From assembly GCF_016907695.1 (NCBI RefSeq), contig NZ_JAFBCK010000001.1, positions 5,940,001-6,004,000 of the forward strand: DNA of 64,000 nt, written 5' to 3'. The position numbers and the translations under genes are program-made. The DNA is from Actinokineospora baliensis. GTDB taxonomy: Bacteria; Actinomycetota; Actinomycetes; Mycobacteriales; Pseudonocardiaceae. Numbering within the stretch: position 1 is the first letter of the stretch; each line of letters begins with the position of its first letter. Positions 8,558 to 18,143 of this stretch are shown piece after piece. The notes under the pieces are model-generated. The model ran no database searches, was not told the DNA's origin, and saw only the letters and a list, made by a program, of their open reading frames with translations.

Positions 8558-9772
8558 CTAGAAGAAGGTGCCGCACCAGGAGGACTCGGGGACGGCGAAT
8601 GCTGTGTCGGCGCGGGCGGCGCCGCCGGGGGTGTGTTCTTGTAGGCGGCCGATGGTGGCCAAGGGGCGGGGGCGCCAGGTGCCCAGGTAGAGCATGGCCA
8701 GCACGGAGACATCCAGGGACAACTCCGCTGGGGCGGTTGTGCGGGTGGCTCCGTCTGGGGTGAGGCGGTAGTGGCCGGAGTTGGCGGGCAGCACGGGGTC
8801 GTCTACGGCGATGACCACGGTGGCGGAGCCGTAGGGGCGGGCCGCCAGGGCTTTGGGGACGTCTACCAGGCGCAGCCACAGGTCTGAGCGGGCTTCGCGG
8901 GCGGTGACCGGCCGGGGGTCGAGCAGGGCCTCTTCGACCGGTTCGTCGGTTGGGCGGGTCCAGACGGTGATCTCGTCTACCAGGTCGATGCCGAGGAGGA
9001 ACCGCCAGAGCCCGTAGAGGGCGTCGGGGGTGCTCGCCACGAAGTCCTCTACCGCCAGGGTCGCGTTCGTCCCGGGCAGCGCGCCCTGCGTCGGCCGGTA
9101 CATGAGGTACCCGTCGTCGCCGTCGGGTCCAGTGTGGACGGCCAGCACGATGTGCTCGCCCGCCGCGAAAGCACGCTCGTAGAAGACCGTCCACCAGTAC
9201 CCCGGCCGGGCGATCGCGCCGGGCCTGGTCCGGCCGACGCGCTCGTAGATCCCCGGCAGCACCGCGAGCGCCTCGTCCGTCGACACCAGCCGCACCCGGC
9301 CGCCCGCGGGGGCTCCGGGTCGGAACTCGACGTTCTTGGGGGACACGGTCAGCTTGGCGCCCTGGGTGGCCATGCCGTAGCCGAAGCGGCCGTAGATCAC
9401 CGGTTCGGTGGGGCGCAGCGCGGCGAACACCTCGCCGCGCGCAGCGATGTCGGACAGCTGGTGGTGCATCAGTTCGCGCAGGACACCCCGGCGGCGCTGG
9501 TCCGATCGGACACCGACCCGGGTCACCGCCGCCATCGGCAGCACGCCGCCGCCGGGCACGACGAGATCCGACGACCACGCGAACGCCGTGCCCGCCAACG
9601 CATCGCCGCGGAAGGCGCCCAGTGTGCGGCCGGGCTCATAGGACCTGCGGCCGACAGCCCACTGCTCGTCGGTCACCGGCAGGGCGTGCAGGGCAGCGCG
9701 GAACAACCCCAGCGACTCGCGCCACTGGGCCTCGTCAAGGGTGCGGATCTCGATGTCGGACACACGCCGCAT
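8558..9772 (-). CDS. Eis-like GNAT N-acetyltransferase
   Basis: 404 residues, the length of the Eis family (Mtb Eis is about 402-408). Two tandem GNAT-fold halves are followed by an SCP2-like C-terminal domain. The acetyl-CoA loop VGVRSDQRRRGVLREL is clear, and the Tyr of the RFGYGMA segment corresponds to the proposed catalytic Tyr of Eis. The protein ends in Phe-Phe, consistent with the C-terminal carboxylate being used in catalysis in Eis. Expected activity is acetyl transfer from acetyl-CoA to amines (aminoglycosides, polyamines or lysines); the natural substrate is unknown. ATG at 9772 was chosen; GTG at 9763 is an alternative. Confidence 0.85.
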   Translation of the reverse strand: MRRVSDIEIRTLDEAQWRESLGLFRAALHALPVTDEQWAVGRRSYEPGRTLGAFRGDALAGTAFAWSSDLVVPGGGVLPMAAVTRVGVRSDQRRRGVLRELMHHQLSDIAARGEVFAALRPTEPVIYGRFGYGMATQGAKLTVSPKNVEFRPGAPAGGRVRLVSTDEALAVLPGIYERVGRTRPGAIARPGYWWTVFYERAFAAGEHIVLAVHTGPDGDDGYLMYRPTQGALPGTNATLAVEDFVASTPDALYGLWRFLLGIDLVDEITVWTRPTDEPVEEALLDPRPVTAREARSDLWLRLVDVPKALAARPYGSATVVIAVDDPVLPANSGHYRLTPDGATRTTAPAELSLDVSVLAMLYLGTWRPRPLATIGRLQEHTPGGAARADTAFAVPESSWCGTFF

Positions 9773-9804
9773 CCTGCCCGGGGACGCGGCCGAAAGCGAG
9801 GCGG

Positions 9805-10440
9805 TTACTTGTCGGCGGGCGGGGCCACTTCGTACTCGCCGTTGGTGTTGCGGACGGTGATGGTGACCGTCTTCTTCTCCCCGCCGATCGTGACCTCGCA
9901 GGAGAACTGGTTGTCCTTCTTGACTTCCTGGTCCGACGGGCAGGTCACCGACTCGACGCCCTCGATCCGGTACTTGTCGGTGAGGATCATCTTCACGCCG
10001 TCCTGCACGGCGCTGACCTCGAAGACCTTCTTGGTGAACCAGCCGGGCGTGATGAACCCCAGCACCGCCACCGCGCCCGCGATGACCACCACCGCGGCCA
10101 CCAGCACCCAGATCCAGGCGCCGCCCTTCTTCTCCTGCGGCGGCATCCCCGGGTACTGCTGGTACTGCCCGAACTGCTGCGCCTGCTGCCCGCCGTACCC
10201 CGGGTACCCCTGCTGCTGGGGCTGCTGGCCGTAGCCGTACTGCTGCTGGTTCGGGTCGCCGTAGCCGGGCTGCGGCTGCTGCTGCCCGTACCCGGGATAC
10301 CCCTGCTGCGGCTGCGGCTGCGGGTACCCCTGCGCGGGGAACCCACCGGACGGGGGACCGGGGGGCTGTCCGTAAGGCTGCTGCTGACCCCACTGCTGCG
10401 GGTCCTGCTGCCCACCGGACGGCCCGTAGGGGCTGCTCAT
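9805..10440 (-). CDS. P/Q/Y/G-rich membrane protein with DUF4333-type domain
   Basis: 211 residues. Residues 1-110 are a low-complexity cytoplasmic tail of Gln-Gly-Tyr-Pro repeats. A transmembrane helix follows ([20 protein letters not shown]), then an extracytoplasmic domain with two Cys (ESVTCPSD and FSCEV), likely a disulfide. That domain resembles DUF4333. The ATG at 10440 has a GGAGG six bases upstream, better than the preceding GTG. Architecture matches the three proteins at 30429-32962. Function is unknown; such proteins are common near the cell surface of actinomycetes. Confidence 0.85.
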   Translation of the reverse strand: MSSPYGPSGGQQDPQQWGQQQPYGQPPGPPSGGFPAQGYPQPQPQQGYPGYGQQQPQPGYGDPNQQQYGYGQQPQQQGYPGYGGQQAQQFGQYQQYPGMPPQEKKGGAWIWVLVAAVVVIAGAVAVLGFITPGWFTKKVFEVSAVQDGVKMILTDKYRIEGVESVTCPSDQEVKKDNQFSCEVTIGGEKKTVTITVRNTNGEYEVAPPADK

Positions 10441-10612
10441 CACTCGCCTCCGCCAGATCTGTGGCCCGTCGACGCCCCGCGCGCCGCCGCTGCTGGGAGT
10501 TCACGCTGCACACCGCTTGCGGGCGATCAAACCACAGTGATCCCCCACCGACACACCCAGCCCGGGTGGTGAACCGAAAACATCCGGCGCGCCACCCGGG
10601 CTCCGCGACCCG

Positions 10613-13375
10613 TCACGCGGTCGCCAGGGCGATGACACCCCGGCGGATGCCGCGGACCGCCTCCGCGGCCGCCTTGCCCACCGGGTCCTCGGCCCCGACC
10701 ACGTCCCTGATCTGGTCGAGCAGGTCGATCACCTGCCTGCACCAGCGCACGAAGTCGCCAGCGGAGAGCTCCTGGCCTGCCGAGTCGGCCGCGGTGATCA
10801 CCTTCTCCAGCGACTCGCCGCGCACCCACCGGTAGACCGTCCAGGCGAACCCGGCGTCGGGCTGGCGGGTGCGGTCGAGACGGTGGTGGCGCTCGTCGGC
10901 CTCCAGCTCCGCCCACAGCCTGGCGGTCGCGGTCATCGCGTCCGTCACCGCGCCACCGGGAACCCGCGCCTCGACCGCCCCGTCCCGACGCGCCTCGTAC
11001 ACCAGCGACGACACCACCGCCGCCAGCTCCGCGGCACCCAGGCCCCGCCACACGCCGTGCCGCAGGCACTCCGCGGCCAGCAGGTCGGACTCGCTGTAGA
11101 GCCGCGCCAACCGGCGGCCGTGCTCGGTCACCACCTGCTCGCCGTCCTCCCCCGGCGCCAGGTAGCCCCGGGCGGCCAGCAGGCCGCGGATGCGGTCGAA
11201 CGCCCTGGCCAGCGAGTGCGTCGTCGCGGCGACCTTGCGCTCGACCTGCTCGGTCTCCGACAGCAGGCGGTGGTAGCGCTCGGCCCACCGGGCGTGCGCC
11301 TCCCGGTCCTGGCAGCCGTGGCACGGGTGCGCCCGCATCGCCCGGCGCAGCGCCGCCAACTCGGCGTCGTCGTCGGAGCCCGACCGGCGCCGCACCCGCG
11401 CGGGCGCCTCGATCCCGGCGGCCCGCACCGTCGCGGCCAGGTCCCGGCGCGACTTCGGCGACCGGATGTCGACCTGCTTGGGCAGCCGCACCCGGCCGAG
11501 CGCTTCCACCGGTGCCGGGAAGTCCGACACCGACAGCCGACCGGCCCACCGGTCCTCGGTGACCACGAGCGGCCGCGGCTCCCCCATCGGGTCCACGCCC
11601 GGGTCGATCACCACGGCCAGCCCGGAGCGGCGCCCGGCGGGCACCGCGATGACGTCGCCGCGGTGCAACTGCTCCAGCGAGTGCGCGGTCTCGGCCCGGC
11701 GCTGGGCGCTGTTCTGCCGCGACAGCGCCTTCTCCCGGTCGCCGATCTTGCGCCGCAGCTCGGCGTACTCGGTGAAGTCGCCCAGGTGGCAGGTCATCGA
11801 CTCGGCGTACCCGGTCAGCGCCTCGTGGTTGCGGTCGAGCTTGCGGGACAGGCCCACGACCGACCGGTCCGCCTGGAACTGCGCGAACGACTGCTCCAGG
11901 ATCTCCCGCGCCTGCCGCGCGCCGAGCCGCTCCACCAGGTTGACGGCCATGTTGTAGCCGGGCCGGAACGACGAGCGCAGCGGGTAGGTGCGGGTCGAGG
12001 CCAGCCCGGCGACCTGCTTGGGGTCCACCCCCGGCTGCCACAGCACCACCGCGTGGCCCTCGACGTCGATCCCGCGCCGCCCGGCGCGCCCGGTCAGCTG
12101 GGTGTACTCCCCCGGCGTCAGCTCGACGTGCGCCTCGCCGTTGTACTTGACCAGCCGCTCCAGCACGACGGTGCGGGCGGGCATGTTGATGCCCAGCGCC
12201 AGCGTCTCGGTGGCGAACACCGCCTTGACCAGGCCGCGGACGAACAGCTCCTCCACGGTCTCCTTGAACGCGGGCAGCAGCCCGGCGTGGTGCCCGGCGA
12301 ACCCGCGCTCCAGCGCGTCCTTCCACTCCCAGAACCCCAGCACCGCCAGGTCGGCGTCGGGCAGGTCCTTGGTCTTGGCGTCGACGATCCGCCGCACCTC
12401 GGCGACCTCGTCCTCGGTGTTGAGCCGCAGCCCGGACCGCACGCACTGCGTCACCGCGGCCTCGCAGCCCGCCCGGCTGAACACGAACACGATCGCGGGC
12501 AGCAGCTGGGCGGCCTCCAGCCGCTGGATGACCTCGATCCGCGACGGCGGCTTGAACCTCGGCCCGCGCGCGCCAGCCGCCCGTCCGCCCTTGGCCCTCG
12601 GGTTGTGCCACGGCGCGTGGACCCGCCCGACCTCCTCGGTGCGGCGCACCAGGTGCGGGTTGATCCTGGCCTCGCCGTCGGGCCCCTCGCCGACGAACAG
12701 GTCCAGCAACCGACCGCCGACCAGCATGTGCTGCCACAGCGGGACCGGCCGGTGCTCGTCGACCACGATGGAGGTGTCGCCGCGCACCTCGACCAGCCAC
12801 TCGCCGAACTCCTCGGCGTTGCTGACCGTGGCCGACAGGCTCACCAGGTTCACCCACTCCGGCAGGTGCAGGATCACCTCTTCCCACACCGGGCCGCGGA
12901 AGCGGTCGGCGAGGTAGTGCACCTCGTCCATGACCACGTACCCGAGCCCTTCGAGCGCGGGCGACCGCGCGTAGAGCATGTTGCGCAGCACCTCGGTGGT
13001 CATCACCACGACCGGGGCGCTGCCGTTGATCACGGTGTCCCCGGTGAGCAGGCCGACCGACTTGGGCCCGTAGCGGGCGGTCAGGTCGGCGAACTTCTGG
13101 TTGGACAACGCCTTGATCGGGGTGGTGTAGAAGCACTTGCGGCCCTCACCGAGGGCCAGGTGCACGGCGAACTCGCCGACCACCGTCTTGCCTGCCCCGG
13201 TCGGCGCGCACACCAGCACGCCGTGGCCCTCCTCCAAGGCCGCGCACGCCCGCTGCTGGAACGGGTCGAGGTCGAACGACAGCTCGGCGGCGAACTCCGC
13301 CAGCTTGGGATTTCTGCTGCGCGCCCGGGCCGCGGAATACGCCTGCGCCGGAGAGCGGGATGAACTGGCGGACAC
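10613..13375 (-). CDS. helY: SKI2-family DEAD/DEAH-box helicase HelY
   Basis: 920 residues. Superfamily 2 helicase core: Walker A APTGAGKT at 57-64, DEVH box at 150-153, SAT motif (LSATVSN) and motif VI QLTGRAGRRGID. The C-terminal portion has the DSHCT-like helical region of Mtr4/Ski2 homologues. It includes a CHGCQ-type Cys pair in the middle (RAHPCHGCQDRE). Expected role is ATP-dependent unwinding of RNA or DNA; the Mtb homologue is HelY (Rv2092c), adjacent to tatC as here. The GTG at 13375 begins VSASSSRSP. It lies upstream of the DUF4333 gene and downstream of the DGK-like gene on the same strand. Confidence 0.93.
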   Translation of the reverse strand: MSASSSRSPAQAYSAARARSRNPKLAEFAAELSFDLDPFQQRACAALEEGHGVLVCAPTGAGKTVVGEFAVHLALGEGRKCFYTTPIKALSNQKFADLTARYGPKSVGLLTGDTVINGSAPVVVMTTEVLRNMLYARSPALEGLGYVVMDEVHYLADRFRGPVWEEVILHLPEWVNLVSLSATVSNAEEFGEWLVEVRGDTSIVVDEHRPVPLWQHMLVGGRLLDLFVGEGPDGEARINPHLVRRTEEVGRVHAPWHNPRAKGGRAAGARGPRFKPPSRIEVIQRLEAAQLLPAIVFVFSRAGCEAAVTQCVRSGLRLNTEDEVAEVRRIVDAKTKDLPDADLAVLGFWEWKDALERGFAGHHAGLLPAFKETVEELFVRGLVKAVFATETLALGINMPARTVVLERLVKYNGEAHVELTPGEYTQLTGRAGRRGIDVEGHAVVLWQPGVDPKQVAGLASTRTYPLRSSFRPGYNMAVNLVERLGARQAREILEQSFAQFQADRSVVGLSRKLDRNHEALTGYAESMTCHLGDFTEYAELRRKIGDREKALSRQNSAQRRAETAHSLEQLHRGDVIAVPAGRRSGLAVVIDPGVDPMGEPRPLVVTEDRWAGRLSVSDFPAPVEALGRVRLPKQVDIRSPKSRRDLAATVRAAGIEAPARVRRRSGSDDDAELAALRRAMRAHPCHGCQDREAHARWAERYHRLLSETEQVERKVAATTHSLARAFDRIRGLLAARGYLAPGEDGEQVVTEHGRRLARLYSESDLLAAECLRHGVWRGLGAAELAAVVSSLVYEARRDGAVEARVPGGAVTDAMTATARLWAELEADERHHRLDRTRQPDAGFAWTVYRWVRGESLEKVITAADSAGQELSAGDFVRWCRQVIDLLDQIRDVVGAEDPVGKAAAEAVRGIRRGVIALATA

Positions 13376-13426
13376 GGCACCAAGACTTCCACATCAGACC
13401 GACACTCGTCGCGCGAACTTTCCGGG

Positions 13427-14308
13427 TCAGCCCACGACGGTCAGGGCGCCGGGCACGCAGTCCACCGCCACCGGCAGCGGACCCAACCGCTCACCGTCGG
13501 CGTAGGACACCCAGCCGTTGTCCGGTCCGAGCTCCACCCGCCGCGTGCGCAGGGTCCGGACGAACGGGTGCCGCACGTGGTCCCCGGTGCGCAAGGTCGG
13601 CAGGATCCGCAGCAGGTCCAGCCTGCTCGCCCGGCCGACGACCGTCACGTCCAGCAGTCCGTCGGCGGGGTCGGCGCCGGGGCAGACCGGGATCCCGCCG
13701 CCGTAGTACCCGGTGTTGCCGACCGCCACCATGGTCGCCTCGAGCTCGACCCGCTCGTCCTCGGTGATCACGACCAGCCGCTGGTGGCGCAGCGCTGCCA
13801 GCTCCGCCACGATCGCCAGGTCGTAGCGGCGCCGACCGTGCGGCCAGCGCATCCGGTTGACCCGCTCGTTGACCGCCGAGTCGAACCCGGCGCACAGCAC
13901 GCTGCCGAAGTAGGGCCCGCCGTCGAGTTTGCCCAGGTCGATGCGCCGCCGGGTGCCGTTGACCAGCGCCTTTGCCACCGCGTCGGCCGCCGGGACCGGG
14001 TCACCGGGCAGTCCGAGCGCGCGGGCGAGGTCGTTGCCGGTGCCCGCGGGGACAATGGCGAGGTCCACGTCGTGCTCGGCGCAGAACTGCACGCCCTGGT
14101 GCACCGACCCGTCCCCGCCGAGCACGACCAGCACGTCCAGACCTGCGTCTTTGGCCTGGACCATCAGCGCCCGGGACTGCTCAACGGTGTCAGCCGACAC
14201 CACGGTCAGCTCGTCGACCACAGGCCGGATCCGCGCCACCACAGCGTCCAACGCCCGCCCCGCTGCGCCATGCCCAGAACCCGGATGTACCGCAAGCGCC
14301 ACCCGCAT
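13427..14308 (-). CDS. Diacylglycerol-kinase-like lipid kinase
   Basis: 293 residues from the ATG at 14308. DAGK catalytic domain: the nucleotide-binding motif VVLGGDGSVHQ at about 75-85, VPAGTGNDLARALGLP at about 103-118, and a C-terminal beta-domain with SYADGERLG typical of the DgkB/YegS group. Expected reaction is ATP-dependent phosphorylation of a lipid, such as diacylglycerol to phosphatidic acid or a related lipid. It is transcribed away from tatC, from which it is separated by a strong hairpin, so it probably has its own promoter. Confidence 0.88.
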   Translation of the reverse strand: MRVALAVHPGSGHGAAGRALDAVVARIRPVVDELTVVSADTVEQSRALMVQAKDAGLDVLVVLGGDGSVHQGVQFCAEHDVDLAIVPAGTGNDLARALGLPGDPVPAADAVAKALVNGTRRRIDLGKLDGGPYFGSVLCAGFDSAVNERVNRMRWPHGRRRYDLAIVAELAALRHQRLVVITEDERVELEATMVAVGNTGYYGGGIPVCPGADPADGLLDVTVVGRASRLDLLRILPTLRTGDHVRHPFVRTLRTRRVELGPDNGWVSYADGERLGPLPVAVDCVPGALTVVG

Positions 14309-14332
14309 TGCCGCGAAACCTCCCGAAGACGA

Positions 14333-14369
14333 CCATGCCCGGCACTCCACAAGGGAGTGCCGGGCATGG
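14333..14369 (-). terminator. Intrinsic hairpin downstream of tatC
   Basis: A perfect 16-bp stem, CCATGCCCGGCACTCC (14333-14348) with its complement (14354-14369), closes on the 5-base loop ACAAG. It lies 16 bases beyond the tatC stop in the direction of tatC transcription. There is no T-run, which is normal for actinomycete terminators. Confidence 0.8.
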
Positions 14370-14384
14370 TACCGACCGGGGTGA

Positions 14385-15395
14385 TCAGGTCACGTCGTCG
14401 TAGCCGCTGGGTTTGCGGGGTTCGGCGGGCGGGGTCTGACTGGTCTGGGCCACCGGCTCGGCGGGCGGTTCAGCCGCGGCGACGGGGCCGGTGTCGAAGG
14501 ACATCGGGGTGGCCTCGTCGTCGGACAGGCCCGCGTTCGGGTCCTCCAACGCCTCCCGGCGCTCCTTGCGGCGGTCGTGGATCCGCGACACCTGGATCGC
14601 GAGCTCCACCAGGATCGCCATCGCCACGGCGAGCACCACCATGGAGATCGGGTCGGTGCCCGGCGTGGCGAACGCCGCGAAGACGAAGACGCCGAAGATG
14701 ATGCCGCGCCGCCACTTGCTCAGGTTCTCGTAGCGCAGCACGCCGACCCGGTTCAGCATGATGATCAGCAGTGGCACCTCGAAGCTCACGCCGAAGATCA
14801 GCAGCATCACCAGCACGAACGACACGTACGCCGAGCCGTTGAGCGCGGTGATGAACGCGTCGCCACCGAAGGACACCAGCACGCTGAGGCCCTGCGGGAT
14901 CACGAAGAACGCCAGCACACCACCTGCGGCGAACAGGATCGACGCGAGGAAGACGAACACCGTGGCGAACCGGCGTTCCTTCGCGTAGAGGCCCGGGGTG
15001 ATGAACGCCCAGAGCTGGTAGAGCCACAACGGGGCGGTCAGCACCATGCCCGCGGCGATGCCGACCTTGAACTGGATCATGAAGGCTTCGAACGGCTGGG
15101 TCTGCAGCAGTTGGCAGGTGCCGTTCGGGGACAGGCGCACCGAGGGGGGCAGCGCGCAGTACGGGTCGATCAGGACCTGGCTCAACGAGGGAACCGGGCC
15201 CAAACGGACCTCGAACCAGATGAAGCCGAAGACTCCACCGAGCAGGATGAACAGGACAGCCCAACCGAGTCTGGTGCGCAGCTCGTACAGGTGATCCTTC
15301 AGGGACATCGTTCCGTCGGGATTGTGCCTGCGACTGCGCAGCTTGCGCTTCTCGCGACGGCTTGGCACCCGGCGGAGCGACTCGTCGCTCGCCAC
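14385..15395 (-). CDS. tatC: Sec-independent protein translocase TatC
   Basis: 336 residues with six transmembrane segments. The family's N-terminal signature is visible as MSLKDHLYELRTRLGWAVLF around residue 30. The first periplasmic loop, the PFEAFMIQFKVGIAAG segment and FATPGTDPISM near the last helices are also clear. TatC recognises twin-arginine signal peptides and, with TatA, moves folded proteins across the membrane. The C-terminal ~70 residues are an acidic, Ala/Pro-rich tail after the last helix. The N-terminus from the GTG start carries a basic extension (SRREKRKLRSRR). It is in one operon with tatA 17 bp upstream. Confidence 0.96.
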   Translation of the reverse strand: MASDESLRRVPSRREKRKLRSRRHNPDGTMSLKDHLYELRTRLGWAVLFILLGGVFGFIWFEVRLGPVPSLSQVLIDPYCALPPSVRLSPNGTCQLLQTQPFEAFMIQFKVGIAAGMVLTAPLWLYQLWAFITPGLYAKERRFATVFVFLASILFAAGGVLAFFVIPQGLSVLVSFGGDAFITALNGSAYVSFVLVMLLIFGVSFEVPLLIIMLNRVGVLRYENLSKWRRGIIFGVFVFAAFATPGTDPISMVVLAVAMAILVELAIQVSRIHDRRKERREALEDPNAGLSDDEATPMSFDTGPVAAAEPPAEPVAQTSQTPPAEPRKPSGYDDVT

Positions 15396-15412
15396 CGTGG
15401 GGACCGGCTCTC

Positions 15413-15715
15413 TCAGCCCGCGTTCTTCTGGGTCGGCTGTTGGCTCAGCTTGCGCTGCAGCTCATCGATCTCCGCGCGCATCTGCTCCGGCGACTGCTCC
15501 GGCTTCGCGGCGGGCAGCGCTGCGGCGGGCTGGACCGCCCCCGGCTTGTCGGTGGCCTTGTCGTCCTCGTCGTCGGCGCGCATGCCCTTGGTCTCGGCCT
15601 TCAAGATGCGCATCGACTGCCCGAGGGAGCGCGCCATCGCGGGCATCTTGCGCGCCCCGAACAGCAGCACGATCACCACCGCGATGATCAGGATTTCCCA
15701 GGGTCCCAGGTTCAC
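15413..15715 (-). CDS. tatA: Twin-arginine translocase subunit TatA
   Basis: 100 residues. One N-terminal transmembrane helix (WEILIIAVVIVLLFGARKMP), then the FGARKMP hinge and amphipathic helix (MARSLGQSMRILKAETKGM) diagnostic of TatA, then a charged tail. GTG at 15715 is chosen because GGAGG lies 6 bases upstream. The start overlaps the stop of the small upstream membrane-protein gene by 4 bp (GTGA), so translation is coupled. TatA oligomers form the translocation conduit with TatC, whose gene follows. Confidence 0.95.
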   Translation of the reverse strand: MNLGPWEILIIAVVIVLLFGARKMPAMARSLGQSMRILKAETKGMRADDEDDKATDKPGAVQPAAALPAAKPEQSPEQMRAEIDELQRKLSQQPTQKNAG

Positions 15716-15966
15716 GACCGTCCTCCAGTCTCGCCTCGCCCCGCCCATGCTACGCGAGACGAGCGCCTACGTTGAGCCACCGCGACCCGCAGACCCGCGG
15801 TCCGCGCGCGCAGCAGTCCGGTTTCGTCACCGAATGTCGCCTTCGCCGCAGTGAGGACGGCCCGGGTCCTGCCCAGCACGCGAACCACGCGCACCAGCAG
15901 GAGACCCAGCAGCGCGAACCCGATCACGAGCAGCGCCGCACTCGGCAGGAAAGGCACGGCTCGCAC
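15712..15966 (-). CDS. Small membrane protein coupled to tatA
   Basis: 84 residues. One N-terminal hydrophobic helix (LPSAALLVIGFALLGLLLVRVV) is followed by a basic, Arg-rich cytoplasmic tail. The stop codon overlaps the tatA start (GTGA), which supports a real translated gene. Starts at GTG 15966 or GTG 15957 are both possible. Function is unknown. Its position between PafC and TatA suggests a component or neighbour of the export operon, but that is inference from context only. Confidence 0.68.
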   Translation of the reverse strand: MRAVPFLPSAALLVIGFALLGLLLVRVVRVLGRTRAVLTAAKATFGDETGLLRARTAGLRVAVAQRRRSSRVAWAGRGETGGRS

Positions 15967-16021
15967 TCTACCGCCAGGCGGGTTGCTTTCCGCACACCGC
16001 CGAACGTGCGCGACGCGAGGT

Positions 16022-16996
16022 TCAGGTGGCCGAGAGGTGACGATCCAGCCGCGCCACGGCGGCGGCCGCCTGCGCCAGCACCGCTTCGGCCAGCTCAGCC
16101 GGTTCCTCGACCACGACCTCGCCGCCCTGACCCAGCACCAGCCGCACGAGCCACGAGCTGTCGGAGTAGCGCATCCGCACCCGCAACCTGCCGCCGTCGA
16201 GCTCCTCGACGTCCTCCACCGGGTAGTACTCGGAGATCCACCGGGCGTCCGGGCGCAGCACCAGCCGGGCCGAGCGCTGGTCGGGGGCGGCCCGGAACAG
16301 GCCCTCGGAGGTGTCGGTCGGCTCGGCGTAGGGCGGCGGCGCGGCGGGCTCGTCGAGCACGACCACCTCGTCGACCCGGTCCAGCCGGAACAGCCGGACC
16401 CCCTCGGCGCGGCGGCACCACGCCTCCAGGTAGCCGCGGCCGTCGACGATCAGCACCCGCATCGGGTCCACGGTCCGCTCGGTCATCTCGTCCTTGGACG
16501 CGGTGTAGTACGAGATCCGCAGTGCCCGCCCCGCGCGCAGCGCCGACTGCACCACCTCGCGCGCCTCGGCGGTCTCCGCGGCCTCGCGGACCCCGAGGCC
16601 GACCTCGACCCCGCCCGGCCTGGCCTGGCCTGCGGCCGACTCGATCTTGGCGACCGCGCGGCGGATGGCGTCCGCCTCGGCCACCCCAGGGGTGTCGAGC
16701 AGGGCGCGCAGCGCGACCAGCAGCGCGGTGGCCTCGGCGCCGGTGAGCCGCAGCGGCCTGCGCATCCCGGCGTCGAAGGCGACGGTGACGGTGTCCTCGT
16801 CGAAGGAGATGTCGATCAGGTCGCCGGGGCCGTAGCCGGGCAGACCGCACATCCACAGCAGCTCGAGGTCCTTGCGCAGCTGCTTGGCCGACACGCCGAA
16901 GTCGGCGGCGGCCTCGTCGATCAGGATCCCCGGCCTGGCCAGCAGGTAGGGCACCAGCGCCAACAACCTCGGCAGCCGCTCCTGGGCAGCGGTCAC
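16022..16996 (-). CDS. pafC: WYL-domain transcriptional regulator PafC
   Basis: 324 residues from the GTG at 16996. A divergent N-terminal helix-turn-helix (AADFGVSAKQLRKDLELLWM) is followed by a WYL domain containing ISYYTASKDEMTERTVDPM and GRGYLEAWCRRAEGVRLFRLDR. A C-terminal WCX-type extension ends the protein. With PafB it forms the PafBC activator of the LexA/RecA-independent DNA-damage response in mycobacteria. The GTG overlaps the pafB stop by 4 bp (GTGA). Like pafB it lies near pafA, though the pair acts in transcription rather than pupylation. Confidence 0.92.
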   Translation of the reverse strand: MTAAQERLPRLLALVPYLLARPGILIDEAAADFGVSAKQLRKDLELLWMCGLPGYGPGDLIDISFDEDTVTVAFDAGMRRPLRLTGAEATALLVALRALLDTPGVAEADAIRRAVAKIESAAGQARPGGVEVGLGVREAAETAEAREVVQSALRAGRALRISYYTASKDEMTERTVDPMRVLIVDGRGYLEAWCRRAEGVRLFRLDRVDEVVVLDEPAAPPPYAEPTDTSEGLFRAAPDQRSARLVLRPDARWISEYYPVEDVEELDGGRLRVRMRYSDSSWLVRLVLGQGGEVVVEEPAELAEAVLAQAAAAVARLDRHLSAT

Positions 16997-17970
16997 ATCG
17001 GCCCCCTCGCCGCGGCCAGCAGCCGCTCCCGCACCGACTTCGCCAGCACCTCCGGCTCCAGCACCAGCACGTCCGCGCCGTACCCGGCGATCCAGCCCGC
17101 CGCGGTGTCCGGGTACAGCAGGTCCAGCTCGACCAGGTCGCCCGCGATCCCGTCGACCTCCCGCTCCCCCACGACCCGCGCCCGCCGTCGCAACCCGGCA
17201 CCGCGCCCGGCGGCGATCCACAGCGACGCGGTGGCCGACTGCGGCGGCTCGGCGTTGTTCGTGTTGGCCACGAAGGCCATCAGGTTCACGTCGTCGGGCC
17301 TGCGCACCGCACCGGGCTTGCCGACCTTGCGCACCTCCCCGACGATCCGCGACAGCCGGAAGCAGCGCGGCGCACCGCGGTCGCGGTCGTGGCCCACCAC
17401 GTACCAGCGGCTGCGCCAGGAGACGACACCCCACGGTTCGAGCTGGCGCTGCCGCAGCTCCGCGGGCGAGGGGCGGCGGTAGTCGAAGGCGACGGCCTGG
17501 CCCGCCTGGACGGCCGCGAGCAGCGGACCGAACGCGGGCTCGGTGGTCCGGACCTTCGACTCGACAACGGTCGGCGCGCTCTGATCCACGTCGACCCCGG
17601 CGGCGCGCAGCTTCAGCAGGGCACCGTGCGCCGCACCGGTGAGCTCCGGGGAGTCCCACAGCCGCACCGCGAGCGCGACCGCGGCCGCCTCGTCTGGCTC
17701 CAGGTCGATCTCGCCGAGCTCGTAGTCCCGGCGGGCGATCCGGTACCCGTCGACGGTGTCGACGACCTTGGTGCGGCCGACCTCCAGCGGGATCCCCAGC
17801 TCCCGCAGCTCGGTCTTGTCCCGCTCGAAGGTCCGGAAGAACGCCTCGTCACTGGGCGCGTCGGAGTACCCGGGCACGATTCCCCGGATCTTCTCGGCGC
17901 TGAGGTACTGGCGGGTGGACAGCAGGCACAGCACCAGGTTCACCAGGCGTTCGGCGCGTGCGACAGACAC
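16993..17970 (-). CDS. pafB: WYL-domain transcriptional regulator PafB
   Basis: 325 residues from the GTG at 17970 (VSVARAERLVNLVLCLL), which matches family N-termini better than the longer frame start. An N-terminal winged helix-turn-helix (about 5-70, with FFRTFERDKTELRELGIP) precedes a WYL domain (FDYRRPSPAELRQRQLEPWG, then SRWYVVGHDRDRGAPRCFRL). It partners with PafC, encoded immediately downstream with a 4-bp overlap. In mycobacteria PafBC binds promoters of DNA-repair genes after damage. An AT-rich stretch at 18116-18142 upstream could hold the promoter. Confidence 0.92.
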   Translation of the reverse strand: MSVARAERLVNLVLCLLSTRQYLSAEKIRGIVPGYSDAPSDEAFFRTFERDKTELRELGIPLEVGRTKVVDTVDGYRIARRDYELGEIDLEPDEAAAVALAVRLWDSPELTGAAHGALLKLRAAGVDVDQSAPTVVESKVRTTEPAFGPLLAAVQAGQAVAFDYRRPSPAELRQRQLEPWGVVSWRSRWYVVGHDRDRGAPRCFRLSRIVGEVRKVGKPGAVRRPDDVNLMAFVANTNNAEPPQSATASLWIAAGRGAGLRRRARVVGEREVDGIAGDLVELDLLYPDTAAGWIAGYGADVLVLEPEVLAKSVRERLLAAARGPM

Positions 17971-18143
17971 CAGCGAACCATAACGCCCCTGCTCCCGGCG
18001 GCGGCAGCCGCCACACCCGAACACGCGTTCTAGTCCCCGACCACTCCGCTGCGCGGTCACCCGCATTACACTCGGTAGCCAACCCCAACACCCCTCAGCG
18101 CACTCCTCCCCCTCAAGAACATTATCTAGATAGAAGATAGCTG

